Source: Bacillus sp. FJAT-27445 (lineage in GTDB: Bacteria > Bacillota > Bacilli > Bacillales > Cytobacillaceae). Taken from it: a stretch of 64,000 nt of DNA. Shown here piece by piece: positions 10,089 through 17,341 of this stretch. The translations under genes and the position numbers were made by a program. Positions within the stretch are counted from its first letter, which is position 1; each line of letters begins with the position of its first letter. The stretch covers positions 749,572 through 813,571 of the forward strand of contig NZ_LMTI01000001.1 in the NCBI RefSeq assembly GCF_001510665.1, read 5' to 3'. The notes below the pieces were generated by a model that was not told where the DNA came from, ran no database searches, and was given only the letters and a program-made list of their open reading frames with translations.

Positions 10089-10256
10089 AAAGGAAATATT
10101 TCTAATACAAGCAATTTGTATTTTATTTAAATTGGTTATGATGAGGGGAAGATAGGTTCTTGCGTTTGCAGCAAACTGAAGAGGGGATAGATAAGAAAAG
10201 GAATGAATATTAGTGAAGGATGAGGAAAATTCACCTTTCCGGGAGTGACAATTTAT

Positions 10257-12206
10257 ATGAGAAAAAAACCTTACTTAACGGATGCAATCATCGGAAACTC
10301 CAGGATGCTGGCAACCTTGACGAAGGACGGCCAGCTTCAAAGGTTATCTTGGCCGAACATTGATTTCCCGCAGCATTTGGATCGTTTCTATACCGGTGTG
10401 TATGAGCTTGGGACGGGCCAAGGAACTTCATTTACGCATGAAGCCGGCTGGGAATACCGACAAACGTACGATGGCGATACACCTATCCTCATAACCATTG
10501 CTACGAACAATGATTTGGAAATCCAAATCCGACAGACCGATTATATAGTGCCTCATAAAGATATTTTTGTCCGAGACTATAAGATTGTCAATCTGTCAAA
10601 AAACCAGAGGAAATTAACATTTGTCCTATACTCCGATTTTACAATTGATGACCGAAAAAGATACAACACAGTCATGTTTAATCCAGTAGAAGACTGCCTG
10701 CTGCATTATTTCCGGCAATATGCCTTCGCAATCGGGAGTATTGAAGAGACTGCGCAATTTCAGAGCGGGAATGCTTTGGAAGCCGCCCGGGCAAACGAGC
10801 TGAACGGGAAGGCCATTATGAACATAACGGATGGAGCAATTTCCTGGGACCTTGGTGAATTTGAAGCTGGCGCTGAACAACATCTTCCAGTCTATATTTC
10901 AGCTGGGACAAGCTTAGAAACAGCAGTGGAAGGCTTTGCTGAGGCAAAAAGGCTGGGTGCCGAAGTTCTATATAGGACAACCTGTCAGTACTGGAAGGAT
11001 TATTTAAAGAAGGCTAAGCCAATCCATATAGAAGATGAAAAAGCGAAAAAAGTTTATACACGTTCCTTGTTGACGTTTAAATTGCTGAATGATGAGGAAA
11101 CCGGGGCTTTTATTGCCGGGCCGGAAGTCGATGAAGATTATGATTTTTCTGGTGGATATGCGTATTGCTGGGGCAGGGATGCCGCCTATATCGCTACGGC
11201 AGCCAGCCTTGCAGGATTTCACGACATTGTAACCCGATTTTATTATTCCGTAATGGCTACTCAAAGGGAGGATGGTGCTTGGGAGCACCGCTTTTACACA
11301 AATGGTATGCTCGCCCCGACATGGGGAATCCAGATTGATGAGTGCGGATCAATTCTATGGGGCATCCATAAACACTATGAAACGGCACAAGATGAAGAGT
11401 TTTTAGCTAAGATATGGCCGACCGTTGAAAAAGGGGCCGCTTTCCTTTGTACCTATATTGACCAGGAAACGAATTTGCCTCTCCCTACAAATGACATATG
11501 GGAAAAAAGGAATGCCGAACATATGTACTCAACCGCTGCAGTGTTTGGCGGATTGAAGAGTTCAGCCAAGCTTGCAAGGAAGCAAAAACGTGAAGATTTA
11601 GCGGAAAAATGGGAAAGAACTGCTGACCTGATGAAGCAGACTGTTGAGGAACGTTGCTGGAACGAAGGAACAGGCTCTTATTTAAGGGCGTTGAAACTTG
11701 CCGTTCATGAGAGTAAATACTTGGATGCCATAGAGGAAGGCAATGAAACGTTGATTGAAGAAGACTTGAAAGGTTATAAAACCTATAGGTTGATGGAAGA
11801 TCCTGTGGTCGATATTTGCCTGCTAGGATTAAATGTGCCTTTTAATATGATTGATGAAAATTCGGAAAGGATGCAAAGAACCGCGGAAACAATTGAATGT
11901 CTGCTTACTTCTCCTATTACAGGCGGAATAGAACGGTTTCCGGGAGATGTGTATATCGGAGGCAATCCTTGGATTCTGACAACGTTATGGATGGCCCTGT
12001 TTGATATTAAAATCAGCAAGTTCGAGAAGGCCCGCAAATACCTGGACAGGGCTGTAAGCAACGCTAACCACCTTGGCCTGCTGCCGGAGCAAATTGATAA
12101 AAAAACAGGTGAACCCGCCTGGGTAATGCCGCTCACATGGTCGCACGCGATGTTCGTTCTAACCGTTATCGCTCTTGAAGAAAAGGGGGAGCTGAATCGT
12201 ATGTAA
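10257..12206 (+). CDS. Glycoside hydrolase family 15-type protein (glucoamylase-like)
   Basis: Predicted cytoplasmic glycosidase of 649 residues. An N-terminal beta-rich domain (about 1-240) is followed by an (alpha/alpha)6 catalytic domain with GGYAYCWGRDAAYIATA at about 300, EDGAWEHRFYTNG and the active-site-like IQIDECGSILWGI, and a C-terminal SGGxxRFxGD-like segment (GGIERFPGDVYIGGNPW). No signal peptide is visible, so it probably trims internal alpha-glucans or oligosaccharides. GGGAGTGA lies 8 bases before the ATG at 10257; an upstream in-frame GTG at 10245 is inside that Shine-Dalgarno. A link to the glycogen operon in this window is only inference. Confidence 0.8.
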   Translation: MRKKPYLTDAIIGNSRMLATLTKDGQLQRLSWPNIDFPQHLDRFYTGVYELGTGQGTSFTHEAGWEYRQTYDGDTPILITIATNNDLEIQIRQTDYIVPHKDIFVRDYKIVNLSKNQRKLTFVLYSDFTIDDRKRYNTVMFNPVEDCLLHYFRQYAFAIGSIEETAQFQSGNALEAARANELNGKAIMNITDGAISWDLGEFEAGAEQHLPVYISAGTSLETAVEGFAEAKRLGAEVLYRTTCQYWKDYLKKAKPIHIEDEKAKKVYTRSLLTFKLLNDEETGAFIAGPEVDEDYDFSGGYAYCWGRDAAYIATAASLAGFHDIVTRFYYSVMATQREDGAWEHRFYTNGMLAPTWGIQIDECGSILWGIHKHYETAQDEEFLAKIWPTVEKGAAFLCTYIDQETNLPLPTNDIWEKRNAEHMYSTAAVFGGLKSSAKLARKQKREDLAEKWERTADLMKQTVEERCWNEGTGSYLRALKLAVHESKYLDAIEEGNETLIEEDLKGYKTYRLMEDPVVDICLLGLNVPFNMIDENSERMQRTAETIECLLTSPITGGIERFPGDVYIGGNPWILTTLWMALFDIKISKFEKARKYLDRAVSNANHLGLLPEQIDKKTGEPAWVMPLTWSHAMFVLTVIALEEKGELNRM

Positions 12207-12221
12207 GTGCTTTAAGACTGT

Positions 12222-12262
12222 AGCCAAATTCAGGAATCCGCTGAATTTGGCTGTTGTTTTTT
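12222..12262 (+). terminator. Terminator after GH15 gene
   Basis: AGCCAAATTCA (12222-12232) pairs perfectly with TGAATTTGGCT (12242-12252), followed by GTTGTTTTTT. Confidence 0.85.
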
Positions 12263-12319
12263 ATGTTAAAATTAACCTGATGACCACTAAATACTGAGAT
12301 GATAGAGGGGGCTAAAGCG

Positions 12320-12505
12320 GTGATTGGTACATTGATATTTTCAGTTTTCCTATGGGTTGTTGGATTACTAATTTTATACGTTGTCATTGAAACTGCTGTG
12401 AAGAATGGAATCAACAAATCAATCCTGGGACAGCAGGCGGAAAAACGTGGCGGCTTAATAGTAAATAAGAAATCCTTTTTTGAAAATGATTTGGATAAGG
12501 GCTAA
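12320..12505 (+). CDS. Small single-span membrane protein
   Basis: Protein of 61 residues with one N-terminal hydrophobic span (residues about 3-24, LIFSVFLWVVGLLILYVV) followed by ETAVKNGINKS and a charged tail. The AVKNGI motif after one membrane segment occurs in small uncharacterised Firmicute proteins; no function is known to me. The GTG at 12320 is placed 8 bases after AGAGGGGG (12304-12311). It stands alone between two unrelated genes. Confidence 0.65.
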   Translation: MIGTLIFSVFLWVVGLLILYVVIETAVKNGINKSILGQQAEKRGGLIVNKKSFFENDLDKG

Positions 12506-12548
12506 TTTACAAGATTTATAGATATTCCGAGAAATTAAAAAGGGACTG

Positions 12549-13259
12549 ATGGAATTGAAACAAATTATTACGCTCGGCGGGGGCGGCTTTTCAATGGAAC
12601 CCGATAATTTGGCATTGGATCAATACATTTTGGGACAGTCAGGTAAAAACATGCCTAAAATTTGTTTTGTGCCAACTGCAAGCGGTGATGCGGAAGGCTA
12701 TATTGCAAGGTTTTACCAAACTTTTGAAAAATTCAGCTGCCAACCGTCCCATCTATCATTGTTCATGCCCCCAACAAGGGATTTGGAGGGGTATGTCCTC
12801 GATAAAGATATTATTTATGTGGGTGGAGGCAATACACGGAACCTGTTAATTTTATGGAAGGAATGGGGGCTGGACAAAATTTTCAAGAAAGCGTGGGAGC
12901 AGGGCATCATTTTGTCAGGCATCAGCGCCGGCTCCATTTGCTGGTATGAGGAAGGAGTTACGGATTCATTCGGGAATGGACTTGAAGCATTACAATGCCT
13001 CGGTTTCTTGAAAGGAAGTAATTGCCCGCATTATGACGGGGAAGCTGACCGCCGGCCTGCATATCAGAGCCTGGTTGGTTCCAAAAGGCTGCTAGGAGGG
13101 ATTGCAGCAGATGACGGTGTCGCAATCCATTATGCCGGCCAGGAAATTAAACGAATCGTCAGTTCACGGCCTAATGCTAATGCATATAAAGTCTATTATC
13201 ATGAGGAAGTAATAGAAGACGAACTTGAAACGGAGTATTTGGGTACAGGTGAAAACTGA
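12549..13259 (+). CDS. Peptidase E-like (S51 family) protein
   Basis: Cytoplasmic serine peptidase-like protein of 236 residues, related to PepE alpha-aspartyl dipeptidase and to B. subtilis YgaJ. Visible landmarks are TLGGGGFS at the N-terminus, FVPTASGD (40-47), YVGGGNTRNLL (90-100) and the nucleophile elbow GISAGSICW with Ser126. These fit the class I glutamine amidotransferase-like fold, in which Ser replaces Cys. The ATG at 12549 follows an AAGGG at short spacing. The true substrate is unknown. Confidence 0.82.
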   Translation: MELKQIITLGGGGFSMEPDNLALDQYILGQSGKNMPKICFVPTASGDAEGYIARFYQTFEKFSCQPSHLSLFMPPTRDLEGYVLDKDIIYVGGGNTRNLLILWKEWGLDKIFKKAWEQGIILSGISAGSICWYEEGVTDSFGNGLEALQCLGFLKGSNCPHYDGEADRRPAYQSLVGSKRLLGGIAADDGVAIHYAGQEIKRIVSSRPNANAYKVYYHEEVIEDELETEYLGTGEN

Positions 13260-13283
13260 GAAATTGTTTACATAATATCAACA

Positions 13284-14165
13284 GTGAAGGAGAGATTGAT
13301 TATTATTGTAAAAACTTCGCTTACATTATCGGTGCTTACCGAGAGCGACATTGAAGGGTTAATGGCATTATCAACTTCGGTTGGCTGGGATTATGATACA
13401 AATGAGATTACCACTATCCTGTCTTCTGGCCAAGTTTTCGGCCATAAAAATGAGAAGGGGGAGATTGTATCTAGTGCAGCAATCATTCCATATGATAATA
13501 AGCTAGCTTCAGTTGGAATGGTGATTGTCCATCACGATTATAGGGGGAAAGGGCTTGGTAAGGAAACGACTCAGGCCTGTATCGATTTTGTATCCGGACA
13601 AACTGCTGTGATGTTAATAGCAACCCCTAATGGAAAACCCATGTATGAAAAAATGGGTTTTAACGAAGTGGGCTCAATACATAAACTCGTTTGCAAGAAA
13701 TATATCCCTTTCAATGGCAATCTTTCTGAGAAGCTAACAATTGAGGCGATGCAAGAGAATGACTTTGAGAAAGTGATTGAATTGGATAAACTAGCGTTTG
13801 GGGATTCCAGAAGGAAATTTCTCCTCAATCGAATTAAGCAAGCACATCAATCATTGATTATGAGGGACCAATTCGGATCCGTTTGTGGATTTGGGCTATC
13901 GATTTTAGGCCAGGTTAATATGATAGTTGGCCCCATTGTTGCTCCTGATTTCAAAGCAGCTGCAGATTTAACGAACCAATTGGCCTTTCATCATAATGGA
14001 AGGCTACGGATAGATATTCCCATTGATGACCAATTATTTATGGACTTTTTAGAAGAAAGAGGTTTTAAAAGAGCAAGCCAGCCGCCGATTATGATATTAA
14101 AATCACAATCGTTGCCCCACAGGAACAACAATTTATATGCTATTGCCGCACAAATATTCGGGTGA
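13284..14165 (+). CDS. GNAT-type N-acetyltransferase, tandem-domain
   Basis: Protein of 293 residues with an N-terminal GNAT domain, in which VHHDYRGKGLGKE (about 79-91) is the acetyl-CoA-binding motif A, and a C-terminal half resembling the second GNAT-like domain of YitH-type enzymes. The start is uncertain: AAGGAGAG (13287-13294) sits just downstream of the GTG at 13284, and the next plausible codon is TTG at 13296, with poor spacing. The last dozen codons (NNNLYAIAAQIFG) lie within a copy of a dispersed repeat also present at 14293 and 16313. Either the repeat supplies the C-terminus or it derives from such a gene end. Substrate unknown. Confidence 0.75.
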   Translation: MKERLIIIVKTSLTLSVLTESDIEGLMALSTSVGWDYDTNEITTILSSGQVFGHKNEKGEIVSSAAIIPYDNKLASVGMVIVHHDYRGKGLGKETTQACIDFVSGQTAVMLIATPNGKPMYEKMGFNEVGSIHKLVCKKYIPFNGNLSEKLTIEAMQENDFEKVIELDKLAFGDSRRKFLLNRIKQAHQSLIMRDQFGSVCGFGLSILGQVNMIVGPIVAPDFKAAADLTNQLAFHHNGRLRIDIPIDDQLFMDFLEERGFKRASQPPIMILKSQSLPHRNNNLYAIAAQIFG

Positions 14166-14205
14166 GTTGAGAACAATGCGTACTATAGGACGCATTGTAG
14201 AGATC
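14123..14205. repeat. Dispersed palindromic repeat, copy 1
   Basis: The ~85-bp element contains TATGCTATTGCCGCA and the palindromic core AATGCGT-ACTATAGG-ACGCATT (14175-14196; stem 9 bp counting flanks). It overlaps the 3' end of the GNAT gene. Other copies lie at 14293-14375 and 16313-16400. The loop here is the reverse complement of the loop in the third copy. Confidence 0.8.
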
Positions 14206-14206
14206 G

Positions 14207-14247
14207 ACAAAAGGAAGCGAGGAGGTAAACTCTTGCTTCCTTTTGTT
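14207..14247 (+). terminator. Long hairpin, possible terminator of the GNAT gene
   Basis: ACAAAAGGAAGC and GCTTCCTTTTGT form a perfect 12-bp stem around a ~16-base loop, about 45 bases after the GNAT stop. The T-rich 3' arm could serve as the tail. Confidence 0.5.
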
Positions 14248-14292
14248 ATATTTACAGAAATCCTAAGGAACCTTGCCATGGACAACTTACAA

Positions 14293-14375
14293 GAACAAAA
14301 TCTTGTATGCTATTGCGGTAAATTTTTAGATGAGTTTTGGAATAATGCGTCCTTTTGTACGCATTTTAGATTGTC
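14293..14375. repeat. Dispersed palindromic repeat, copy 2
   Basis: Contains TGTATGCTATTGCGG, TGAGTTTTGGAATAATGCGT and the hairpin AATGCGT/ACGCATT (14344-14365). Closely similar to the copies at 14123 and 16313. Confidence 0.8.
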
Positions 14376-14399
14376 CGCAAAAGGAAGTCAGAGGAGAAA

Positions 14400-14619
14400 T
14401 CCTGTTATAACGAGGATATTGAAAAAATATACACCAACGACCCTTATGGTAACTGGTTGAATAACCGTATGGGTGCAGAATTCGATATCAGATTTAGAAT
14501 TACGGGTGTAAGCCAAGGAAGTGGAGAGTAGTAAGGATAAATATAAACCATATTCGCCAGAAAATTGCGCTTGGGTAGAGCCATCCGTAAAGCTACAAAG
14601 CAATCATCGTGTTTCGAAT
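14400..14619 (+). pseudogene. HNH/AP2-type endonuclease pseudogene, 5' part
   Basis: Out-of-frame remnants. Frame of 14521 reads KDKYKPYSPENCAWVEPSVKL then QSNHRVSN, carrying the YSPENCxWV signature typical of phage and mobile HNH/AP2-type proteins. Upstream codons (14412-14520) are in another frame and end in stops. The reading frame is interrupted after codon AAT at 14617-14619 by a 426-bp insertion and resumes exactly in frame at 15046. The start of the original gene is not identifiable. Confidence 0.6.
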
Positions 14620-15045
14620 AGTCAACAACTCATGACTGAAGTCACGAGCTTGTGAAGGCAAAAATCGCCTTCTGGTATCAACAGCCCAATATACGCCCGT
14701 TGGCATACCGAATTAATCACCTTCTTTAAGAGGTGAACTGTTTGACGAGGAACCAAGCAAACCCCGTTTAATCTATCACATGTGCTTGGCTATCGCTACA
14801 TGTAACGGTTTTTGTTCTTGTTGCTTGAACATTTGACGATGCAGAGCTTTTCCTGCATCAACCCTATATGTTCAGTTTTCAAAGAACAAATTCTAGTAAT
14901 ATCATAGCATCTATATTGAGCGATACGAAATTTCGGCTTACGTGTCGGATACTTAATCCAGTACAATATCTCACCATTTATTAGCACTAGACCGTATCCG
15001 AAGGCGATTCATCTCACGACTGAAGTCACGAGGGGTTTGCCTAAT
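14620..15045 (-). mobile_element. IS200/IS605-derived PATE-like insertion without transposase
   Basis: A 426-bp segment flanked by AAT on both sides; its removal restores the interrupted reading frame. Both ends carry the same small stem-loop in the same orientation: CTCATGACT-GA-AGTCACGAG (14629-14648) and CTCACGACT-GA-AGTCACGAG (15013-15032). This is typical of the subterminal imperfect palindromes recognised by Y1 transposases. Read on the minus strand, the right-end region has a GAAGGC/GCCTTC hairpin (14654-14672) just before the terminal stem-loop, the arrangement I associate with TnpB omega-RNA. No TnpA or TnpB reading frame is present, so it is a non-autonomous element. Family assignment is by pattern only. 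Confidence 0.6.
14625..14800 (-). ncRNA. Possible omega-RNA-like 3' end of the PATE element
   Basis: On the minus strand the tail of the insertion has the GAAGGC/GCCTTC hairpin, then the CTCGTGACTTCAGTCATGAG stem-loop, and ends at the element-host junction near 14620. In IS605-type elements this region is the omega-RNA scaffold, and the adjoining host sequence would act as guide. No TnpB is nearby and expression is unknown; this is inference from pattern. Confidence 0.35.
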
Positions 15046-15583
15046 TCTAAAATAACGATTAACAATGTTACAAAGAATCTTCGGCAGTGGGCTGATGAAG
15101 TAAAAGAAGTAGTTTCTGAGGATACAATCGTAGATAGAATGAAGAAAGGTATCACTGGAGAAGCATTGTTGAAAGAAAAAACATAACGAAAATAGAATTT
15201 TTCGGTGAATTAAGAACGATTTCAGATATTGCTAAAGAGTATGGACTTCGGGAAGCGCGAATTCGAGAACGCTATTTTAAGGATAATTTAAGGGATTTTG
15301 AGTTGGTTAAGCCATTAAAAGATGTATCTCCGAAGAAAGTGTTGGTCCGGGGTGAAATGCTTACTTTCAAAGAAATCTCGGAAAAGTACGGGATACCATT
15401 ACACGTTGTTTCCGATAGAGTCTTTAAACAAAAATATGAAGGTGAAGAAATGGAGTAACAAAAATAGCGAAAGAATGGGAGAAGGAGACTGGTATTCCTG
15501 CGAGCACTATTTTGTATAGGGTAAAAAAGGGGTTGCCGGAGGAAGAAATATTAAGAGGAACTAAAAATAACAATATCCGATGA
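15046..15583 (+). pseudogene. HNH-type endonuclease pseudogene, 3' part with HTH modules
   Basis: Continuation of the gene broken at 14619. Three consecutive frames each encode a similar ~35-residue helix-turn-helix-like module: VTKNLRQWADEVKEVV... (15067-15186), ISDIAKEYGLREARIRERYF and FKEISEKYGIPLHVVSDRVF (15189-15458), and KEWEKETGIPASTILYRVKKG (15467-15583). At least two frameshifts separate them, near the A-run at 15176-15181 and near 15450-15465. Such short DNA-binding repeats are common at the C-terminus of phage and intron HNH proteins. No intact product is possible. Confidence 0.6.
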
Positions 15584-15589
15584 AATTAA

Positions 15590-15612
15590 AAAAGCAGAGT
15601 TTCTCTGCTTTT
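15590..15612. terminator. Bidirectional terminator
   Basis: AAAAGCAGAG (15590-15599) and CTCTGCTTTT (15603-15612) form a perfect 10-bp stem between the converging pseudogene and the minus-strand gene that ends at 15620. Confidence 0.8.
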
Positions 15613-15619
15613 AATTTGG

Positions 15620-16069
15620 TTATTTGGGTTCCCAGTCTATGTCTAAATTTTCTATAGTCTCAGCTAGTTTATTATCGCCGGAGATTCGGTATTGTTCTTT
15701 CCCTATGATTGCAAAACCGTCACCCATTATGATGTCAAAACCTTTTTTCTTTGCTGTATCAGTATAAAAGGTTAACCAGTACTCAATTATCGGGAGTCTA
15801 TCGTGAGTCATTAATTCCATTTTGGCTGGTTCATTTAGCAAACGGTTAATTATATCATTATTAGAAATAATGGCGGTTTTTCTTGTTACCGTGCCCTCAT
15901 TATAAGTTGATATAGCTATATCAATTCTCTTTACTGTTTCATCATTTTTAAGTAACTCTGATACAACATCGCCGTAAGTGGTTTGCTTAATTGAAAAGTA
16001 TTTGTAAGCGAAAAATCCGACAAATATTATAAAAATAGTTAAAATTAGGTGTTTATAAAATCTATTCAT
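15620..16069 (-). CDS. Membrane-anchored protein of unknown function
   Basis: Protein of 149 residues with one N-terminal hydrophobic segment (about 5-25, LILTIFIIFVGFFAYKYF), likely a signal anchor, and an extracytoplasmic alpha/beta-looking domain ending in NLDIDWEPK. I do not recognise the family. The ATG at 16069 is preceded by GGAGGTG at 6 bases; an ATG 13 codons upstream has no such site. Terminators lie on both sides, so it is monocistronic inside the decayed island. Confidence 0.7.
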   Translation of the reverse strand: MNRFYKHLILTIFIIFVGFFAYKYFSIKQTTYGDVVSELLKNDETVKRIDIAISTYNEGTVTRKTAIISNNDIINRLLNEPAKMELMTHDRLPIIEYWLTFYTDTAKKKGFDIIMGDGFAIIGKEQYRISGDNKLAETIENLDIDWEPK

Positions 16070-16108
16070 AAAACACCTCCCTTTACAAATATTAGCATAA
16101 AATACCAA

Positions 16109-16135
16109 AAAAATCGAGCATAACTAAGCATGCTC
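16109..16135 (-). terminator. Terminator of the truncated gene at 16149
   Basis: ATCGAGCAT and ATGCTCGAT form a 9-bp stem. Read on the minus strand it is followed by seven T residues. Confidence 0.75.
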
Positions 16136-16148
16136 GATTCAATAATGT

Positions 16149-16312
16149 TTATAGAGGAATCCATCCACCAGATTGGGTTTGAACTTTTATAACCCTGTAG
16201 TCTCCTGGATAAGCAGAGTGAGCACCGTCAATGTAGTGATTGTGTTTCCCAGTGATAAAACGAGTTACTTTCCACGGAAATCCCATGTCAACCTTGCCAT
16301 TTCCAACCTGGC
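16149..16312 (-). pseudogene. C-terminal fragment of an unknown gene
   Basis: About 53 codons remain on the minus strand (VGNGKVDMGFPWKVTRF to QTQSGGWIPL, stop at 16149), followed by an intact terminator. Upstream the frame runs into the dispersed repeat at 16313-16400 and loses protein-like sequence. It therefore looks like a gene whose 5' part was replaced by repeats. The family is not recognised. Confidence 0.5.
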
Positions 16313-16400
16313 AGAACAACATTTTGTATGCTATTGCCGCAAATCTTTGGATGAGTTTTGGAATAATGCGTCCTATAGTACGCATTGTAGAATGTCGATC
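16313..16400. repeat. Dispersed palindromic repeat, copy 3
   Basis: Contains TGTATGCTATTGCCGC, TGAGTTTTGGAATAATGCGT and the core AATGCGT-CCTATAGT-ACGCATT (16375-16396). This core is the exact reverse complement of the core in copy 1. It truncates the minus-strand gene fragment at 16149. Confidence 0.8.
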
Positions 16401-16478
16401 CAACTTGCCAGTTTCTTTAAATTCATTACCCCAAAAAGTATGCATCGCTGCTGGACATACTTTTAAGGGCACGCAGTT

Positions 16479-16550
16479 TATTGAAATGGAGGGTAGCGGC
16501 TCCTTCGGAAAAAGCGGGAAAGTCGATAGACAAACCCGGAACGCTTGGAG
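16479..16550. repeat. Fragment of a Bacillus-type GC-rich interspersed repeat
   Basis: ATTGAAATGGAGGGTAGCGG, CTCC and AGCGGGAAAGTCGA align with the more complete copy at 44436-44560. The 3' half here is diverged or lost. Confidence 0.6.
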
Positions 16551-16566
16551 TTTCTCTTCAATCTGC

Positions 16567-17190
16567 AATGTGAACTATAGTTCACATTCCGCTGCATTTT
16601 TTTGAGATGCAGCAACGATTCTATAGTAAAGCAGGATTAATCAACCGATTAAAAATACTAGGAAGGAGATATGGGGATAAAGCCAAGCTCTGCCAAAAAA
16701 GCATCAAATCAGCGGAACAATAAATATCCAAAAGAGCCATAACAAATGATTTTCATTTAAGGGAATGCTGTTCATTGTATAAACACTTTATAGAGGCTAA
16801 ATGAAGGTTCAATTGTTTGTACAGTCTACAATGCGAACTATAGTTCACATTGATATTCTACTAATCTGGATTTCCTTACAAAAATCAGGCCATTTGCATC
16901 ACCTTTTTGAGATAAGATTCTATAGCAAAGCAGGCTTAACTTTTTAATACCACATAAAGGAAAGGTACGGAATAAACCAAGCAATTGGGTGATTCTTTGC
17001 CATAAACCATCAAATGATGGAGTATTTTGGAATAAATTTTCGAGTTATTCGTGTGGAAAATTAAAAATCCCAGAGCTCCAACAAAATGAAAAAGAGGCAT
17101 TACAAATGAATTTAAAGGATTCTGTTCATTAAATATAAAAGTAAACACTTTTGATAAGCTGATATGAGGATTCAATTTTTAGAATGAAAA
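16567..17190. repeat. Diverged direct repeat (two copies) with palindromes
   Basis: Copy A (about 16567-16825) and copy B (about 16830-17190) share ordered blocks. Both open with a 22-bp palindrome centred on GAACTATAGTTC (perfect at 16567-16588, one mismatch at 16830-16851). Then come CTATAGYAAAGCAGG, CATTACAAATGA-like, TGTTCATT, AAACACTTT and GGTTCAATT-like blocks. No intact ORF is convincing; a 79-codon minus-strand ORF (16936-17175) lies in copy B but has no intact counterpart in copy A. Origin unknown. Confidence 0.65.
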
Positions 17191-17227
17191 CAATCAATGA
17201 ATCAAACGAACACAATTTTTTCATTCT

Positions 17228-17262
17228 GTCTCACTATCAAAAGTTTACTTTGATAGTGAGAC
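17228..17262. repeat. Perfect 14-bp inverted repeat
   Basis: GTCTCACTATCAAA (17228-17241) and TTTGATAGTGAGAC (17249-17262) with a 7-base loop. It lacks an adjacent T-run, so it is not a clear terminator, though CTTTTTTA follows 12 bases later. It lies between the direct repeat and the homing endonuclease gene. Confidence 0.7.
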
Positions 17263-17341
17263 CTGTTTCGCGCTTTTTTATTTAACTTCCTAGAATATAT
17301 ATTATGTTAACTGAAAAAGTAAAAAATAATAGAATCCAATA

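Noticed and set aside
16936-17175. 79-codon minus-strand ORF inside the direct repeat
   Set aside because: The partner copy of the repeat does not keep this frame, and the hydrophobic composition reflects AT-rich DNA.
17228-17262. Intrinsic terminator
   Set aside because: The 14-bp stem is perfect but neither strand has a T-run directly after it.
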